A program made the translations under genes and the position numbers. A stretch of 64,000 bases of DNA from Nocardiopsis quinghaiensis (GTDB taxonomy: Bacteria; Actinomycetota; Actinomycetes; Streptosporangiales; Streptosporangiaceae). The stretch is from the NCBI RefSeq assembly GCF_008638365.1, contig NZ_ML703339.1, positions 94,149-158,148 on the forward strand, written 5' to 3'. The notes under the pieces are model-generated. The model was not told the origin of the DNA, searched no databases, and worked only from the letters and a program-made list of their open reading frames with translations. This document shows positions 17,828-28,701 of the stretch, piece by piece (position 1 is the first letter of the stretch; each line of letters opens with the position of its first letter).

Positions 17828-18395
17828 GCGCCATCCGCGTCCCGTGGACCCCGCCGGCCCGGCCCACGACTCCGCGAGCCCCGGCGGATTCCGTCCACAG
17901 GCTGTGGACGGGGTACGCCGCTCCCCCGGCCCGGAGCCCTCGGTCCCGTCCGCCTCCCCCGCTCCCGCACCCCCGGCCGGGGCGGACCTCGCCCGCCAGG
18001 CGCTGGCGCGCGCCCGGGCCGAGGCCAAGGACCGGGGCGCGGTGCCGCGCGGCGCGCCCCGGGCACGGCGGCGTGGCCGACTGCGGTCACGCAACGAGCC
18101 CCAGATGTTCGGCGACGCCGTGCGCACGTGGCTGATCGAGCACGGCTGGCAGGAGCAGGTGGCCGTCGGAGGCGTGTTCGGCCGGTGGGCCGACATCGTG
18201 GGCGACTTCAACGCCGAGCATCTCCGCCCGGAGAGTTATTCGGAGGGCGAACTGGTCGTGGTGGCTGATTCGCCGACGATGGCGGCCCACGCGCGAGCGA
18301 TGGTGCGGGACCTGATACGCCGGCTGAACGAGGAGTTGGGCGACGGAACGGTGGTCGCCATCAAGGTCCGCGGACCCGGTTTCCGGCGCCGCTGA
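17820..18395 (+). CDS. DUF721/DciA family protein
   Basis: The GTG at 17820 overlaps recF and gives 191 residues. The first 95 residues are a Pro/Ala/Arg-rich disordered lead. The DUF721 domain is at about 98-185 ([60 protein letters not shown]). DUF721 corresponds to DciA, the ancestral helper for loading the replicative helicase DnaB in bacteria lacking DnaC. Its position in the recF-gyrB gap is conserved in actinomycetes and consistent with that role. Confidence 0.88.
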   Translation: MSERHPRPVDPAGPAHDSASPGGFRPQAVDGVRRSPGPEPSVPSASPAPAPPAGADLARQALARARAEAKDRGAVPRGAPRARRRGRLRSRNEPQMFGDAVRTWLIEHGWQEQVAVGGVFGRWADIVGDFNAEHLRPESYSEGELVVVADSPTMAAHARAMVRDLIRRLNEELGDGTVVAIKVRGPGFRRR

Positions 18396-20811
<2,416 letters not shown>

Positions 20812-20889
20812 AGGGACCCCGCGTCCGGGGAGGGACTCCCCGGACGGTGAACCACGTTCAAGCAAGCTTCGTAGAAGGGATCGACATCC

Positions 20890-23475
20890 GTGACGGATGC
20901 GAACAACCCGGACGTCCCTGAGGGAACTGAGGGAACGGACTCCGCTGTGGAGACCCCCGTGCGGACGACCGATCGGGTCGAGCGGGTCGACATCCAGGTC
21001 GAGATGCAGCGCAGCTACCTCGACTACGCGATGTCGGTCATCGTGGGTCGTGCCCTGCCCGACGTGCGAGACGGCCTCAAGCCGGTCCACCAGCGTGTGC
21101 TCTACGCGATGTACGACGGCGGCTACCGGCCCGACCGCGGGCACTTCAAGTGCGCCCGCGTCGTCGGCGACGTGATGGGCAACTACCACCCGCACGGCGA
21201 CAGCGCCATCTACGACACCCTGGTGCGTCTCGCCCAGTGGTGGTCCATGCGCATGCCGCTGGTCGACCCCAACGGCAACTTCGGCTCTCCGGGCAACGAC
21301 CCGGCCGCCGCCATGCGGTACACCGAGTGCAAGCTCGCGCCGCTGGCCATGGAGATGCTCCGGGACATCGACAAGGAGACCGTCGACTTCCGGCCCAACT
21401 ACGACGGCCGCTCCTCCGAGCCCGTCGTGCTGCCCGCCCGCTTCCCGAACCTGCTGGTCAACGGCTCCTCGGGCATCGCGGTCGGTATGGCCACGAACAT
21501 CCCGCCGCACAACCTGCGCGAGGTCGCCGACGGCGTCAACTGGTTCCTGGAGCACCCCGAGGCCGAGGACGACGAGCTGCTCGACCAGCTCATCGCCCGG
21601 GTCAAGGGCCCGGACTTCCCGACCCGCGGGCTCATCGTCGGCAAGCGCGGCATCGAGGAGGCGTACCGGACCGGGCGCGGCTCCATCACCATGCGCGCCG
21701 TGGTCGAGGTCGAGGAGGACAGCCGGGGCCGCCAGATCCTGGTCATCACCGAGCTGCCCTACCAGGTCAACCCGGACAACCTCGCACTCAAGATCGCCGA
21801 CCTGGTCAAGGAAGGCAAGATCACCGGCATCGCCGACGTGCGCGACGAGAGCAGCGGCCGCACCGGCCAGCGGCTGGTCATCGTGCTCAAGCGCGACGCC
21901 GTCGCCAAGGTCGTGCTGAACAACCTCTACAAGCAGACCCAGCTCCAGGAGACCTTCGGCGCGAACATGCTCGCGCTGGTCGACGGTGTGCCGCGCACCC
22001 TGCGCCTGGACCAGATGATCAGGCACTGGGTCAAGCACCAGGTCGAGGTCATCGTCCGCCGGACGCGTTACCTGCTGCGCAAGGCCGAGGAGCGGGCGCA
22101 CATCCTGCGTGCCCTGCTCCGCGCGATGGACCGCATCGACGAGGTCATCAGCCTCATCCGGTCCAGTGCCTCGGCCGACGCGGCGCGCACCGGCCTGATG
22201 GGCCTGCTGGAGATCGACGACATCCAGGCCCGCGCCATCCTGGACATGCAGCTGCGCAAGCTCGCCGCGCTGGAGCGCAACGCCCTGAACGGCGAGTACG
22301 ACGAGCTGATGGCGCAGATCTCCGACTACAACGACATCCTCGCCTCGGAGATCCGCCAGCGGGACATCATCCGCCAGGAGCTCGGCGAGCTCGTGGAGAA
22401 GTACGGCGACGAGCGGCGCACGCACATCATCCCCTTCGAGGGCGACATGCGCATGGAGGACTTCATCGCCGAGGAGGACGTGGTCGTCACGATCTCCCGC
22501 GGTGGATACGCCAAGCGCACGCGCATCGACAACTACCGTGCCCAGAAGCGCGGCGGCAAGGGTGTGCGCGGTGCCCAGCTCAAGCAGGACGACATCATCC
22601 AGCACTTCTTCGTGACCACCACCCACAACTGGATCCTGTGCTTCACCAACCAGGGCCGGGTGTACCGCACGAAGGCGTACGAGCTGCCGGAGGCCGCGCG
22701 CGACGCACGCGGACAGCACGTGGCGAACCTGCTCCCGTTCCAGCCGGGCGAGGAGATCGCGCAGATCATGGCGCTGCGCGACTACGAGGCCGCCCCGTAC
22801 CTGGTGCTCGCCACCCGTGAGGGCCTGGTCAAGAAGTCCCGCCTGGAGGACTTCGACTCCGCGCGCGCGGCGGGCATCATCGCGATCAACCTGCGCGAGG
22901 ACGACGAGCTGATCGCCGCCCGGCTGGTCTTCCCCGACGACGACCTGCTGCTGATCTCCAGCGACGCCCAGGCGATCCGGTTCCCGGCCTCCGACGAGTC
23001 GCTGCGGCCCATGGGCCGCGCCACCAGCGGTGTGATCGGTATGCGGTTCCTGGAGGGCGACTACCTCCTGAGCATGGACGTCATCCGGCCCGGCGACGGG
23101 TCCACGGACGTCCTGGTCGCCACGGAGAACGGCTACGCCAAGCGCACCCCGTCCGAGCAGTACCCGGTGCAGAACCGGGGCGGCAGGGGCGTGCTGACGG
23201 CCAAGGTGGTGGAGGCCCGCGGCAAGCTGGTCGGTGCCATGATGGTCGACCCCGAGGTGGACGAGATCTTCGCGATCACCTCCGCGGGCGGGGTCATCCG
23301 CACCGGCGCCGACGAGGTCAAGCAGTCCGGCCGCACCACGATGGGCGTGCGACTGATGAACCTGGACAAGGGCAACAAGATCGTCGCCGTGGCGCGCAAC
23401 GCCGAGGCCGCCGAGGAGGAGGCCGTTGACACGGCCGACGTCCCGGTCGCCGGGGAAGGCAACCCGCAGGCCTAG
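20890..23475 (+). CDS. gyrA: DNA gyrase subunit A
   Basis: GyrA cuts and rejoins DNA through a tyrosine. The 861-residue protein starts at the GTG at 20890. The catalytic tyrosine is residue 144 in [10 protein letters not shown]. The quinolone-determining region reads [11 protein letters not shown], with Ser105 and Asp109 at the E. coli S83 and D87 positions, the drug-sensitive state. The C-terminal beta-pinwheel contains the GyrA-box ([10 protein letters not shown]). The tail is short and acidic. Confidence 0.97.
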   Translation: MTDANNPDVPEGTEGTDSAVETPVRTTDRVERVDIQVEMQRSYLDYAMSVIVGRALPDVRDGLKPVHQRVLYAMYDGGYRPDRGHFKCARVVGDVMGNYHPHGDSAIYDTLVRLAQWWSMRMPLVDPNGNFGSPGNDPAAAMRYTECKLAPLAMEMLRDIDKETVDFRPNYDGRSSEPVVLPARFPNLLVNGSSGIAVGMATNIPPHNLREVADGVNWFLEHPEAEDDELLDQLIARVKGPDFPTRGLIVGKRGIEEAYRTGRGSITMRAVVEVEEDSRGRQILVITELPYQVNPDNLALKIADLVKEGKITGIADVRDESSGRTGQRLVIVLKRDAVAKVVLNNLYKQTQLQETFGANMLALVDGVPRTLRLDQMIRHWVKHQVEVIVRRTRYLLRKAEERAHILRALLRAMDRIDEVISLIRSSASADAARTGLMGLLEIDDIQARAILDMQLRKLAALERNALNGEYDELMAQISDYNDILASEIRQRDIIRQELGELVEKYGDERRTHIIPFEGDMRMEDFIAEEDVVVTISRGGYAKRTRIDNYRAQKRGGKGVRGAQLKQDDIIQHFFVTTTHNWILCFTNQGRVYRTKAYELPEAARDARGQHVANLLPFQPGEEIAQIMALRDYEAAPYLVLATREGLVKKSRLEDFDSARAAGIIAINLREDDELIAARLVFPDDDLLLISSDAQAIRFPASDESLRPMGRATSGVIGMRFLEGDYLLSMDVIRPGDGSTDVLVATENGYAKRTPSEQYPVQNRGGRGVLTAKVVEARGKLVGAMMVDPEVDEIFAITSAGGVIRTGADEVKQSGRTTMGVRLMNLDKGNKIVAVARNAEAAEEEAVDTADVPVAGEGNPQA

Positions 23476-23583
23476 ACTTCGCGTTAGGCCCCATAAGGTC
23501 CGCGGGGTTCGCTTCGGTGAACCCCGCGGACACCGGTAGTGCCAATCACCCGTTCTCAACGAAAGCCCAGCGGTAACGTTTCT

Positions 23584-24414
23584 ATGTCTGACAACCAGCG
23601 GAACACCACCACGAACGAATCCGACCCGGACACGGCGGAGTCCGCCGGGAGCGGGGACGTGGAGACGGCCGAGAGGGACACGGTAGAGGCGGGGGCCGCC
23701 GTGACCACCGAGGCTGACGAGGCGTCCGGCCAGAAGGGCTCCACCGAGTCCGGGAAGGCCTCCGGCGAGGAGCGCACCACCGAGGCTGACGAGGCGTCCG
23801 GCGAGGAGGGCATCGCCGAGTCCGAGGAGGTCTCCGGCGAGGAGGGCTCGACCGAGTCCGGGAAGGCCTCCGGCGAGGAGCGCACCACCGGGACGACGGA
23901 CGAGAAGCCCTCGGTGCCTGCCGAACCGGTCGTGGCGGAGGACCGCGCTGAAGCGGGGGGAACGCCAGTGTCCGAATCGAAGTCCTCGGTGCCGGAGAGC
24001 CCGAGTGGTCCGAACGCCGTGAAGGCGAGCCTGTCCAGCCGGAAGGCACACCTGTCGGTCTCCCGAGTGGAGCCCTGGTCGGTGATGAAGTTCAGCTTCG
24101 TCGTCTCCCTGGTGTGCTTCATCATCCTGTTCGTGGCGGTCGCGGTGATCTACGCGACGCTGTCGATGCTGGGTGTCTTCGACGAGCTGACCAACATGAT
24201 CAACGCGCTCCTGGAGGGCGACGGTTCCGAGGACGAGCTCGGCCTCAACCCGTCCGCCTGGTTCTCTCCGGGGCGCGTGCTGGGCTACACCGGTGTGGTC
24301 GGCGCGCTGAACATCGTGCTGATCACCGCGCTGTCCACGGTGGGAGCGATGCTGTACAACCTGGTCGCCGACCTGGTCGGCGGCGTCGACGTGACGCTGT
24401 CCGAGGCCGAGTAG
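23584..24414 (+). CDS. DUF3566 membrane protein with acidic repeat region
   Basis: From the ATG at 23584 (an in-frame GTG is at 23539) the 276-residue protein begins with about 115 acidic, Ser/Thr/Glu-rich residues. These contain degenerate repeats of [12 protein letters not shown] and [11 protein letters not shown]. The C-terminal half is the DUF3566 domain: [20 protein letters not shown] and [20 protein letters not shown] are two membrane segments flanking an amphipathic loop. DUF3566 genes follow gyrA in nearly all actinomycetes; the function is unknown. The repeat lead is variable between relatives. Confidence 0.85.
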   Translation: MSDNQRNTTTNESDPDTAESAGSGDVETAERDTVEAGAAVTTEADEASGQKGSTESGKASGEERTTEADEASGEEGIAESEEVSGEEGSTESGKASGEERTTGTTDEKPSVPAEPVVAEDRAEAGGTPVSESKSSVPESPSGPNAVKASLSSRKAHLSVSRVEPWSVMKFSFVVSLVCFIILFVAVAVIYATLSMLGVFDELTNMINALLEGDGSEDELGLNPSAWFSPGRVLGYTGVVGALNIVLITALSTVGAMLYNLVADLVGGVDVTLSEAE

Positions 24415-24610
24415 CGCCCGTCGCGGGGCCCGGTCCGGTACGTCTTCCGGGCCGGGCCCCACGTGTTGGCGAGCCCGTACCGAGCACTTCCGTGCAGGGG
24501 TAAAATGGGAGGTGAAGAGGGACGCGCCTGCCGCGTCCCGCTCCATGTCCGCCCCCGGGCGACCGGTTCGCCCCGGCCCCGCGGATGCGGTAGAGTTCCA
24601 CCCGGAACGA

Positions 24611-24684
24611 GGGCGTATAGCTCAGTCGGTTAGAGCGCATCCCTGATAAGGATGAGGCCCCAGGTTCAAGTCCTGGTACGCCCA
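24611..24684 (+). tRNA. tRNA-Ile (anticodon GAT)
   Basis: The acceptor stem GGGCGTA (24611-24617) pairs with TACGCCC (24677-24683) and is followed by discriminator A. The D loop is CTCAGTCGGTTAGAG. The anticodon stem CATCC/GGATG encloses a loop with GAT at 24645-24647. The T arm is CCAGG-TTCAAGT-CCTGG. CCA is not encoded. Accessory DNA begins immediately after its 3' end. Confidence 0.97.
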
Positions 24685-24698
24685 CACAGTTTCACCTG

Positions 24699-24737
24699 GT
24701 CAGAGCCTTGCTTCTCCACTCGGAGAGCAGGGCTCTT
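24699..24737. terminator. hairpin after tRNA-Ile
   Basis: AGAGCCTTGCTTCTCC pairs imperfectly with GGAGAGCAGGGCTCT around a five-base loop, followed by TCCTGTTGT. It could end tRNA transcription and, on the other strand, that of the excisionase gene. Confidence 0.6.
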
Positions 24738-24851
24738 CCTGTTGTGACCGTCATCTGACCGTGGAACCCCACGGCATCCCCTGTCCGAGCCTGCGCTCCC
24801 CCGGCACTGAGCGGTACCGACAGGACGCCAAGTCGACAACAGACCGAATCG

Positions 24852-25103
24852 CTATGTCGACTCGACTCTAGCCGACGCTCCCCCGGCGGGAAGAGGCACG
24901 CCCAACAGCTCCAGGAGTTCCGCGGTGGCCACCCGGTAGGTTCCGCCATGGCGGAGCAGCCGACAGGGGAACTGGCCGCTTCTGGTGAGCTTGCACGCCG
25001 TCGTCCTCCCCATGTGCAGAGCGCGTGCGGCCGTCATCAGATCGACGGCGGCTGGCAGGTCGTACAGCTCATGGATCGTGAAAGCTCTGCGCTCTGTGGC
25101 CAC
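24852..25103 (-). CDS. excisionase-like helix-turn-helix protein of an integrated element
   Basis: The GTG at 25103 has GGGGAG six bases upstream. The 83-residue protein holds a winged-helix fragment: LMTAARALHMGRTTACKLTR, then SGQFPCRLLRHGGTYRVATAELLELLGV. This layout is typical of Xis/AlpA-type proteins of actinomycete integrative conjugative elements, where xis precedes int, which abuts the tRNA. Here only 167 bases separate the xis stop from the tRNA, too little for an integrase, so the element has probably lost int. The downstream minus frame shows no integrase motif. Confidence 0.75.
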   Translation of the reverse strand: MATERRAFTIHELYDLPAAVDLMTAARALHMGRTTACKLTRSGQFPCRLLRHGGTYRVATAELLELLGVPLPAGGASARVEST

Positions 25104-25325
25104 TGGCTCTCCCCTGTGTTGGTTTCGTCGTCAAGGGGAGTAAGCCTCTACAGCCAAAGCTTGTGACATCGACATTGGAGACTTCAGCGCAGGCGTGGCC
25201 AGAACCTGCATCTCACTCCAGATCCAGGAAAAGTGATTTCAGAGGTCTGCGTCCTTGCAGGTCAAGGCGCCAGATTCATCTTCAACTACTGATGTACTCA
25301 TATTAAAAACCGCGTAGACTGAGCC

Positions 25326-25354
25326 CACGTTGTCTACGTGACGTAGACAACGTG
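25326..25354. promoter_or_regulatory. 29-base operator-like palindrome
   Basis: CACGTTGTCTACG (25326-25338) and CGTAGACAACGTG (25342-25354) are perfectly complementary around TGA. A further GTAGAC half-site is at 25314-25319, just upstream. This looks like the operator of an element-encoded repressor between the two divergent or tandem minus-strand genes. Confidence 0.6.
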
Positions 25355-25366
25355 ACTGAACGCGAA

Positions 25367-25397
25367 GGGGCCCGCATCGGGCTATGACGCGGGCCCC
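25367..25397. terminator. GC hairpin
   Basis: GGGGCCCGC (25367-25375) pairs with GCGGGCCCC (25389-25397) around a 13-base loop. It lies after the stop of the small gene at 25449-25577 on the minus strand and is a plausible terminator for it. Confidence 0.6.
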
Positions 25398-25448
25398 GGT
25401 TACATCGCGGGATCCTTCTGTGGCCTCGGTTGTTGCTCTACCAGAGCA

Positions 25449-25577
25449 TCAACTGGGGCCACTTCCCATGAAACGGTCGAGCAGGTACCGCACCACCGCT
25501 TGCACGATGCCCGTTACTACGGCGGCAACCCACTTCCACCAGCTTGGCTTGTTGGGCTCTTGCGGTTGCTTCGACAT
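25449..25577 (-). CDS. 42-residue single-pass membrane peptide, unknown
   Basis: The minus strand reads ATG at 25577 to TGA at 25449: MSKQPQEPNKPSWWKWVAAV, then VTGIVQAVVRYLLDRFMGSG and PS. GAGGAGG lies five to eleven bases upstream of the ATG, an almost ideal ribosome site. The sequence has a polar head, a tryptophan interface (SWWKW) and one hydrophobic helix of about 20 residues ending in Arg/Asp. A hairpin follows the stop. I do not recognise the family. Its size and its place in an element suggest a membrane peptide such as a holin-like or toxin-like factor, but that is speculation. Confidence 0.65.
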   Translation of the reverse strand: MSKQPQEPNKPSWWKWVAAVVTGIVQAVVRYLLDRFMGSGPS

Positions 25578-25910
25578 CCAGCCTCCTCACCTGAGGTGAC
25601 CCGGCCACCAGTCGATGGCCTGACATAGGCCAACCTCGAGTGCGTTGACCGGCCTGTCCTCAGAGATGAGACGTCACCAAATCTACAGATACTCCTGCGC
25701 TTGTGGGAGAGGTCAAAGCCAATGTGGTTGCCGATGGGTGATCTTGCGCCTTTGTGGTCGCCCCAGGTGTCCAGAACTGTCCATCTTCGCTTCGCAGTTC
25801 CTCCGGAACCTTCAGGAGGATATTGCTGGTCAGGCTCGGTCTATCGGTGAAGTAGCGGTGTAACAGCAAAGGTCCCGGGGAGGGAGATTCCCGGGACCTT
25901 GCGTGTGGGT
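25578..25910. other. gap of lower GC content between the membrane peptide and DUF397
   Basis: I see no convincing gene. A plus-strand open frame 25645-25863 (72 codons, Cys-rich) lacks a ribosome site and family resemblance. A hairpin at 25869-25900 ends the DUF397 transcript. Confidence 0.5.
25869..25900 (-). terminator. terminator after the DUF397 gene
   Basis: Eleven-base perfect stem, AAGGTCCCGGG (25869-25879) with CCCGGGACCTT (25890-25900), ten bases after the DUF397 stop. Confidence 0.75.
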
Positions 25911-26084
25911 CTACTGGGTCAGTCCGAGGAACGCCACCCACTCGGACGGGGGGACCCTGAGGTGGCCGAGATCGCGGTTCTGCGTGTCACGCACGTCCGC
26001 ACCGTGCGCGCTCTCGCGGACCTCCACGCAGTTCGAGCCGCCGTCGGAGTACGTGCTCTTGTGCCATGTCAGCTTACTGTCCAT
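25911..26084 (-). CDS. DUF397 family protein
   Basis: The 57-residue protein reads MDSKLTWHKSTYSDGGSNCV, then EVRESAHGADVRDTQNRDLG and HLRVPPSEWVAFLGLTQ. The pattern W-K-S-(S/T)-Y-S-x-GG-x-NCVEV, VRD and a final W-x-x-FL defines DUF397. Such small proteins are nearly always coupled to an upstream XRE regulator, as here: its ATG overlaps the regulator stop by eleven bases. In Streptomyces these pairs modulate development or antibiotic production, possibly as toxin/antitoxin-like modules. Confidence 0.92.
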   Translation of the reverse strand: MDSKLTWHKSTYSDGGSNCVEVRESAHGADVRDTQNRDLGHLRVPPSEWVAFLGLTQ

Positions 26085-26889
26085 CGTTCAACTTCCTCAG
26101 TTCCGCCCTCAGACTCTGGAGGGTCTCGTCTGGGCTACGTGCCGCGCTCTGCAACGCCGCGAACTGCATGCGCCAGCTTGTCGTCTCAGCGGAGTTGGTG
26201 ACCAACTGGCCCTCGCGGGCGCTTTCGGCGAACAGCACGTCAGTTTGGGCGCCCGCCGTCGTGATCAGCTTAAACGGACCGCCGGTGCCAGGGTGGTTCG
26301 GTGTGTCCACGGGGATCAGCTGCACGGTGATGCGTCCACACTCGACGAGCTCCACCACATGTTCCAGTTGTTCCCGTGTTACTTCCACACCCCCGTACCG
26401 CCGGTACAGGAGCGCTTCGTCGATGACGAGCCACAGCTTCGGGTGGGTGCTCTCCGCCAAGCTCGCTGAACGCTTTGCCCTCCCCGCCGCGCGCGACTGG
26501 ACTTCCTCGTCCGTCAGCCACTGGGCCCCGTGCTTGATCAGCGCTTGTGCATAGGACTCTCTTTGTAGGTGAGCGGGCCAGACCAAGACGAGGTACTCGT
26601 AGACCGCGCTCGCCTGGTCCACGAGTTCGGCAACCTCCGTCTTCCAAGCTTCCCGGCCATCGCCGGTCAGCTCTTCCCACACGCGGGCGAGGCGCTCAGA
26701 CCCCAGCGCCTCCCCCACATCTGAGCGCAGTCTGGGAGACGGGGCTGTGAGCCCCCTTTCAACTGCGGAAATGGTGCTTTTGCTGGTGTTCGCCGCGTGT
26801 GCCAACGCGGTCTGTGTCATGCCGGATTTTTCACGCGCGGCTCGTAGCTCACGCCCGTATCGGACCAGGGCTTCTTTTTCAGGGGGCAT
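26074..26889 (-). CDS. XRE-family regulator with DUF5753 (Scr1-type) domain
   Basis: The ATG at 26889 gives 271 residues; the frame is open further up, so the start is provisional. An N-terminal helix-turn-helix spans about residues 12-65 (YGRELRAAREKSGMTQTALA, NTSKSTISAVERGL). The DUF5753 domain follows (VYEYLVLVWPAHLQ, LLYRRYGGVEVTREQLEHVV, VQLIPVDTPNHPGTGGPF). Proteins of this class bind DNA and control the adjoining DUF397 gene. The pair is divergent from the unknown genes starting at 27068. Confidence 0.9.
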   Translation of the reverse strand: MPPEKEALVRYGRELRAAREKSGMTQTALAHAANTSKSTISAVERGLTAPSPRLRSDVGEALGSERLARVWEELTGDGREAWKTEVAELVDQASAVYEYLVLVWPAHLQRESYAQALIKHGAQWLTDEEVQSRAAGRAKRSASLAESTHPKLWLVIDEALLYRRYGGVEVTREQLEHVVELVECGRITVQLIPVDTPNHPGTGGPFKLITTAGAQTDVLFAESAREGQLVTNSAETTSWRMQFAALQSAARSPDETLQSLRAELRKLNDGQ

Positions 26890-27067
26890 GACAGGAATGA
26901 CATCACGGATTCCAGCTCGGGTGTAGTGATTCCTGGAAAATCTGTCGCTGAACATAGCGTTCCTGGGTCGGTGCAATGCGCTTCACACGGCTTGTGACAG
27001 TCCATGACACTGAGATTCCAGACCAACTCATGTGGCCGCACTCTGATGCGGCGGAGAGGCGGCGCAG

Positions 27068-27412
27068 GTGCTGCTGAACGATGACCTCTCGGACGTTCCG
27101 GACCCGGACAAGGACAAGGAGGGGTTCGCGGACTACCTCTTCGACTCTGTGAGCGGCACGTTGCGGGACCGGCCCGAAGCGGGGGCCTGGGCCGACCCGC
27201 CCTCCCGTGCCACCAAGGCTGAACTCCGGGAGGCGATCGCCCGGGCTCGGGAGGACTTCCAGAACCTGAGGCGGAGTCTCGTGGAGTCGGACTCGGCGTT
27301 CGATCAGCTCCACGAATGGATCATGACCGGTCAGCCGCTTCCGGACCCTTGGCGCAAGAACTTCGCCCCGCTCCCGGTACCCCCGGAAACCAGGGTCGGC
27401 TCCCGGCCCTGA
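27068..27412 (+). CDS. hypothetical protein, 114 residues
   Basis: From the GTG at 27068 the protein is hydrophilic with an acidic start (NDDLSDVPDPDKDKEGFADY) and a predicted long helix at about 50-80 (KAELREAIARAREDFQNLRR, SLVESDSAFDQLHEW). No signal peptide, membrane segment or known motif is visible. It lies downstream of the divergent XRE promoter region and 65 bases before the next gene. Codon use is normal for the region. Function unknown. Confidence 0.55.
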   Translation: MLLNDDLSDVPDPDKDKEGFADYLFDSVSGTLRDRPEAGAWADPPSRATKAELREAIARAREDFQNLRRSLVESDSAFDQLHEWIMTGQPLPDPWRKNFAPLPVPPETRVGSRP

Positions 27413-27477
27413 ACACACTGCGGCCCCGCGACGCTGGCACGTCCGGGGCCCGGACAACGCTACGAAGGAGCGTCGTC

Positions 27478-27903
27478 ATGCGACACGTTATCGAATTCCT
27501 GGCTCTGCTTGCCCGTCTTGTCCGCCCTGCCCGGGGACTTCACGCCGCACCGCGCGCACTCCGGGACGGACCCCCTCCCCGACGTGCGGCTCGCGTCCGC
27601 AGGTACGCGTCCGACCTGCCGACCATCGCGAAAACCGCCCGGGACTCGAACAGGGGCAACTCCCCCGGACCGTTGATTCCGGCCCCGCGGCCTCCCCTGG
27701 ACGCGGTCCCCGCCGCGCTGGTCCCCCTGGTTCGCAACCGGCCATCCGGATGGGCACCCATCGTCCAGCCGGCGGCCGTGAACCCTCCCGCGGACATCGT
27801 CCGGAACTACTACCGCGCCCACGAGGTGCGTATGCGCAGGAGGGGCGGGTCCTCACCCCACGCACGTCTCGAACCGATCTCCGTCACCCGGATGGCTTCG
27901 TAG
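27478..27903 (+). CDS. basic, Pro/Arg-rich hypothetical protein
   Basis: The ATG at 27478 has GAAGGAG eight bases upstream. The 141-residue product opens with a short amphipathic helix (MRHVIEFLALLARLVRPARG) and continues basic and Pro/Ala-rich, then NPPADIVRNYYRAHEVRMRR near the C terminus. Related small proteins with an LVRPY-like motif before a basic helix are common beside XRE genes in actinomycetes; I recall the pattern but no name. It appears to start the transcription unit that continues with the zinc-ribbon peptide and the sulfotransferase. Confidence 0.65.
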   Translation: MRHVIEFLALLARLVRPARGLHAAPRALRDGPPPRRAARVRRYASDLPTIAKTARDSNRGNSPGPLIPAPRPPLDAVPAALVPLVRNRPSGWAPIVQPAAVNPPADIVRNYYRAHEVRMRRRGGSSPHARLEPISVTRMAS

Positions 27904-27944
27904 ACATATCGGCACGCCTGCCGCGTGCGGTGAGGAGCGGGGTT

Positions 27945-28076
27945 ATGGACGGGGCAACCCGGTGCACCAGCCCTGAAGGACACGACTACATCCCGGACCA
28001 ATCCCCGGTCCGGTACGGCCGTACAGCCACGGCCACCTGCAAGTACTGCAAGCACACGATCACCGCGACTCGGTGA
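27945..28076 (+). CDS. 43-residue zinc-ribbon peptide
   Basis: The ATG at 27945 follows GAGGAGCGG. The protein MDGATRCTSPEGHDYIPDQS, PVRYGRTATATCKYCKHTIT, ATR has Cys7, His13, Cys32 and Cys35, a C-x5-H...C-x2-C set able to bind one zinc. Its stop overlaps the GTG start of the sulfotransferase by four bases (GTGA), showing translational coupling. Function unknown; it may act as a scaffold or accessory peptide for the coupled enzyme. Confidence 0.65.
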   Translation: MDGATRCTSPEGHDYIPDQSPVRYGRTATATCKYCKHTITATR

Positions 28077-28615
28077 CCGCATCTCCCCTGGAGGACACTG
28101 CTGTGCTCCCCGAACGCCCGCCGATACTCCTGCTCGGCACATCGGAACGTGTGGGATCGAACTGGACTCTGGACGTTCTGCGGCACGCGACGATCCAGCA
28201 CAACGAGCCCTTCCGGCAACAACTCGGAGCGGAGCACCCGTACGCGCCCCTGACTTCGTCGTCGAACCCCGATGAGGCTGCGCCGCTCGCGCCGATCGTG
28301 GCTCACTGGGTGGACGCCTTCGTCCTCGGCAAGTACCTGGGTGGCACCCACGTGATCAAGGAGACCAACCTCTACTTCGCCGCCGAAAGGTTCCTGGACC
28401 TCTTCTCCGAGTCGCCTGTGCTCGTGCTCTCCCGATCACCGTTGGGAGTGGCGAGTTCGTTCGCTCAAGGGGATCTCTGGAGGCGATGGGAGTACGACTC
28501 CGTTTACCGCAGGGTCGTCGCCATGACCCACGAAACTGGTCACGACCGGTGGGCCAACCTGGTCCCCGATGACAGCCCTGTCGCATCCGTCGCGCTGACT
28601 CGCCGGTCACCCTGA
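28073..28615 (+). pseudogene. sulfotransferase-like protein, frameshifted near 28600
   Basis: The frame has the 5'-phosphosulfate loop early (PPILLLGTSERVGSNWTLDV, residues about 16-35) and the 3'-phosphate motif region (SPVLVLSRSPLGVASSFAQG, near 110-130), the two PAPS-binding marks of sulfotransferases. It ends abruptly with LTRRSP. The next frame continues naturally from about 28600 (VTLNTALLAEALSGRDHAHI, SYESAVLDRE), so a single-base indel has split the gene. The continuation runs into the open frame at 28702-29757. Either a mutation or a sequencing slip is possible. Confidence 0.7.
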
Positions 28616-28701
28616 ACACGGCTCTGCTCGCCGAGGCCCTGTCAGGTCGCGACCACGCACACATCTCCTACGAGTCCGCCGTTCTCGACCGGGAAACCGC
28701 C

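Larger units (their letters stand above)
25104..25448. other. regulatory gap upstream of the excisionase gene
   Basis: No gene. It contains an AT-richer patch (TGTACTCATATTAAAAACCG near 25294), a 29-base operator-like palindrome at 25326-25354 and a GC hairpin at 25367-25397. Confidence 0.6.

Noticed and set aside
17430..17910. DnaA-box-like sequences inside recF and the DUF721 gene
   Set aside because: Isolated or paired boxes (near 17434 and 17890) outside the cluster; expected by chance or of minor effect.
21190..21220. Possible quinolone-resistance allele in gyrA
   Set aside because: Ser105 and Asp109 are the sensitive residues; no resistance change is seen.
25645..25863. 72-codon Cys-rich frame
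   Set aside because: No ribosome site, no family pattern, and it converges on the DUF397 terminator.
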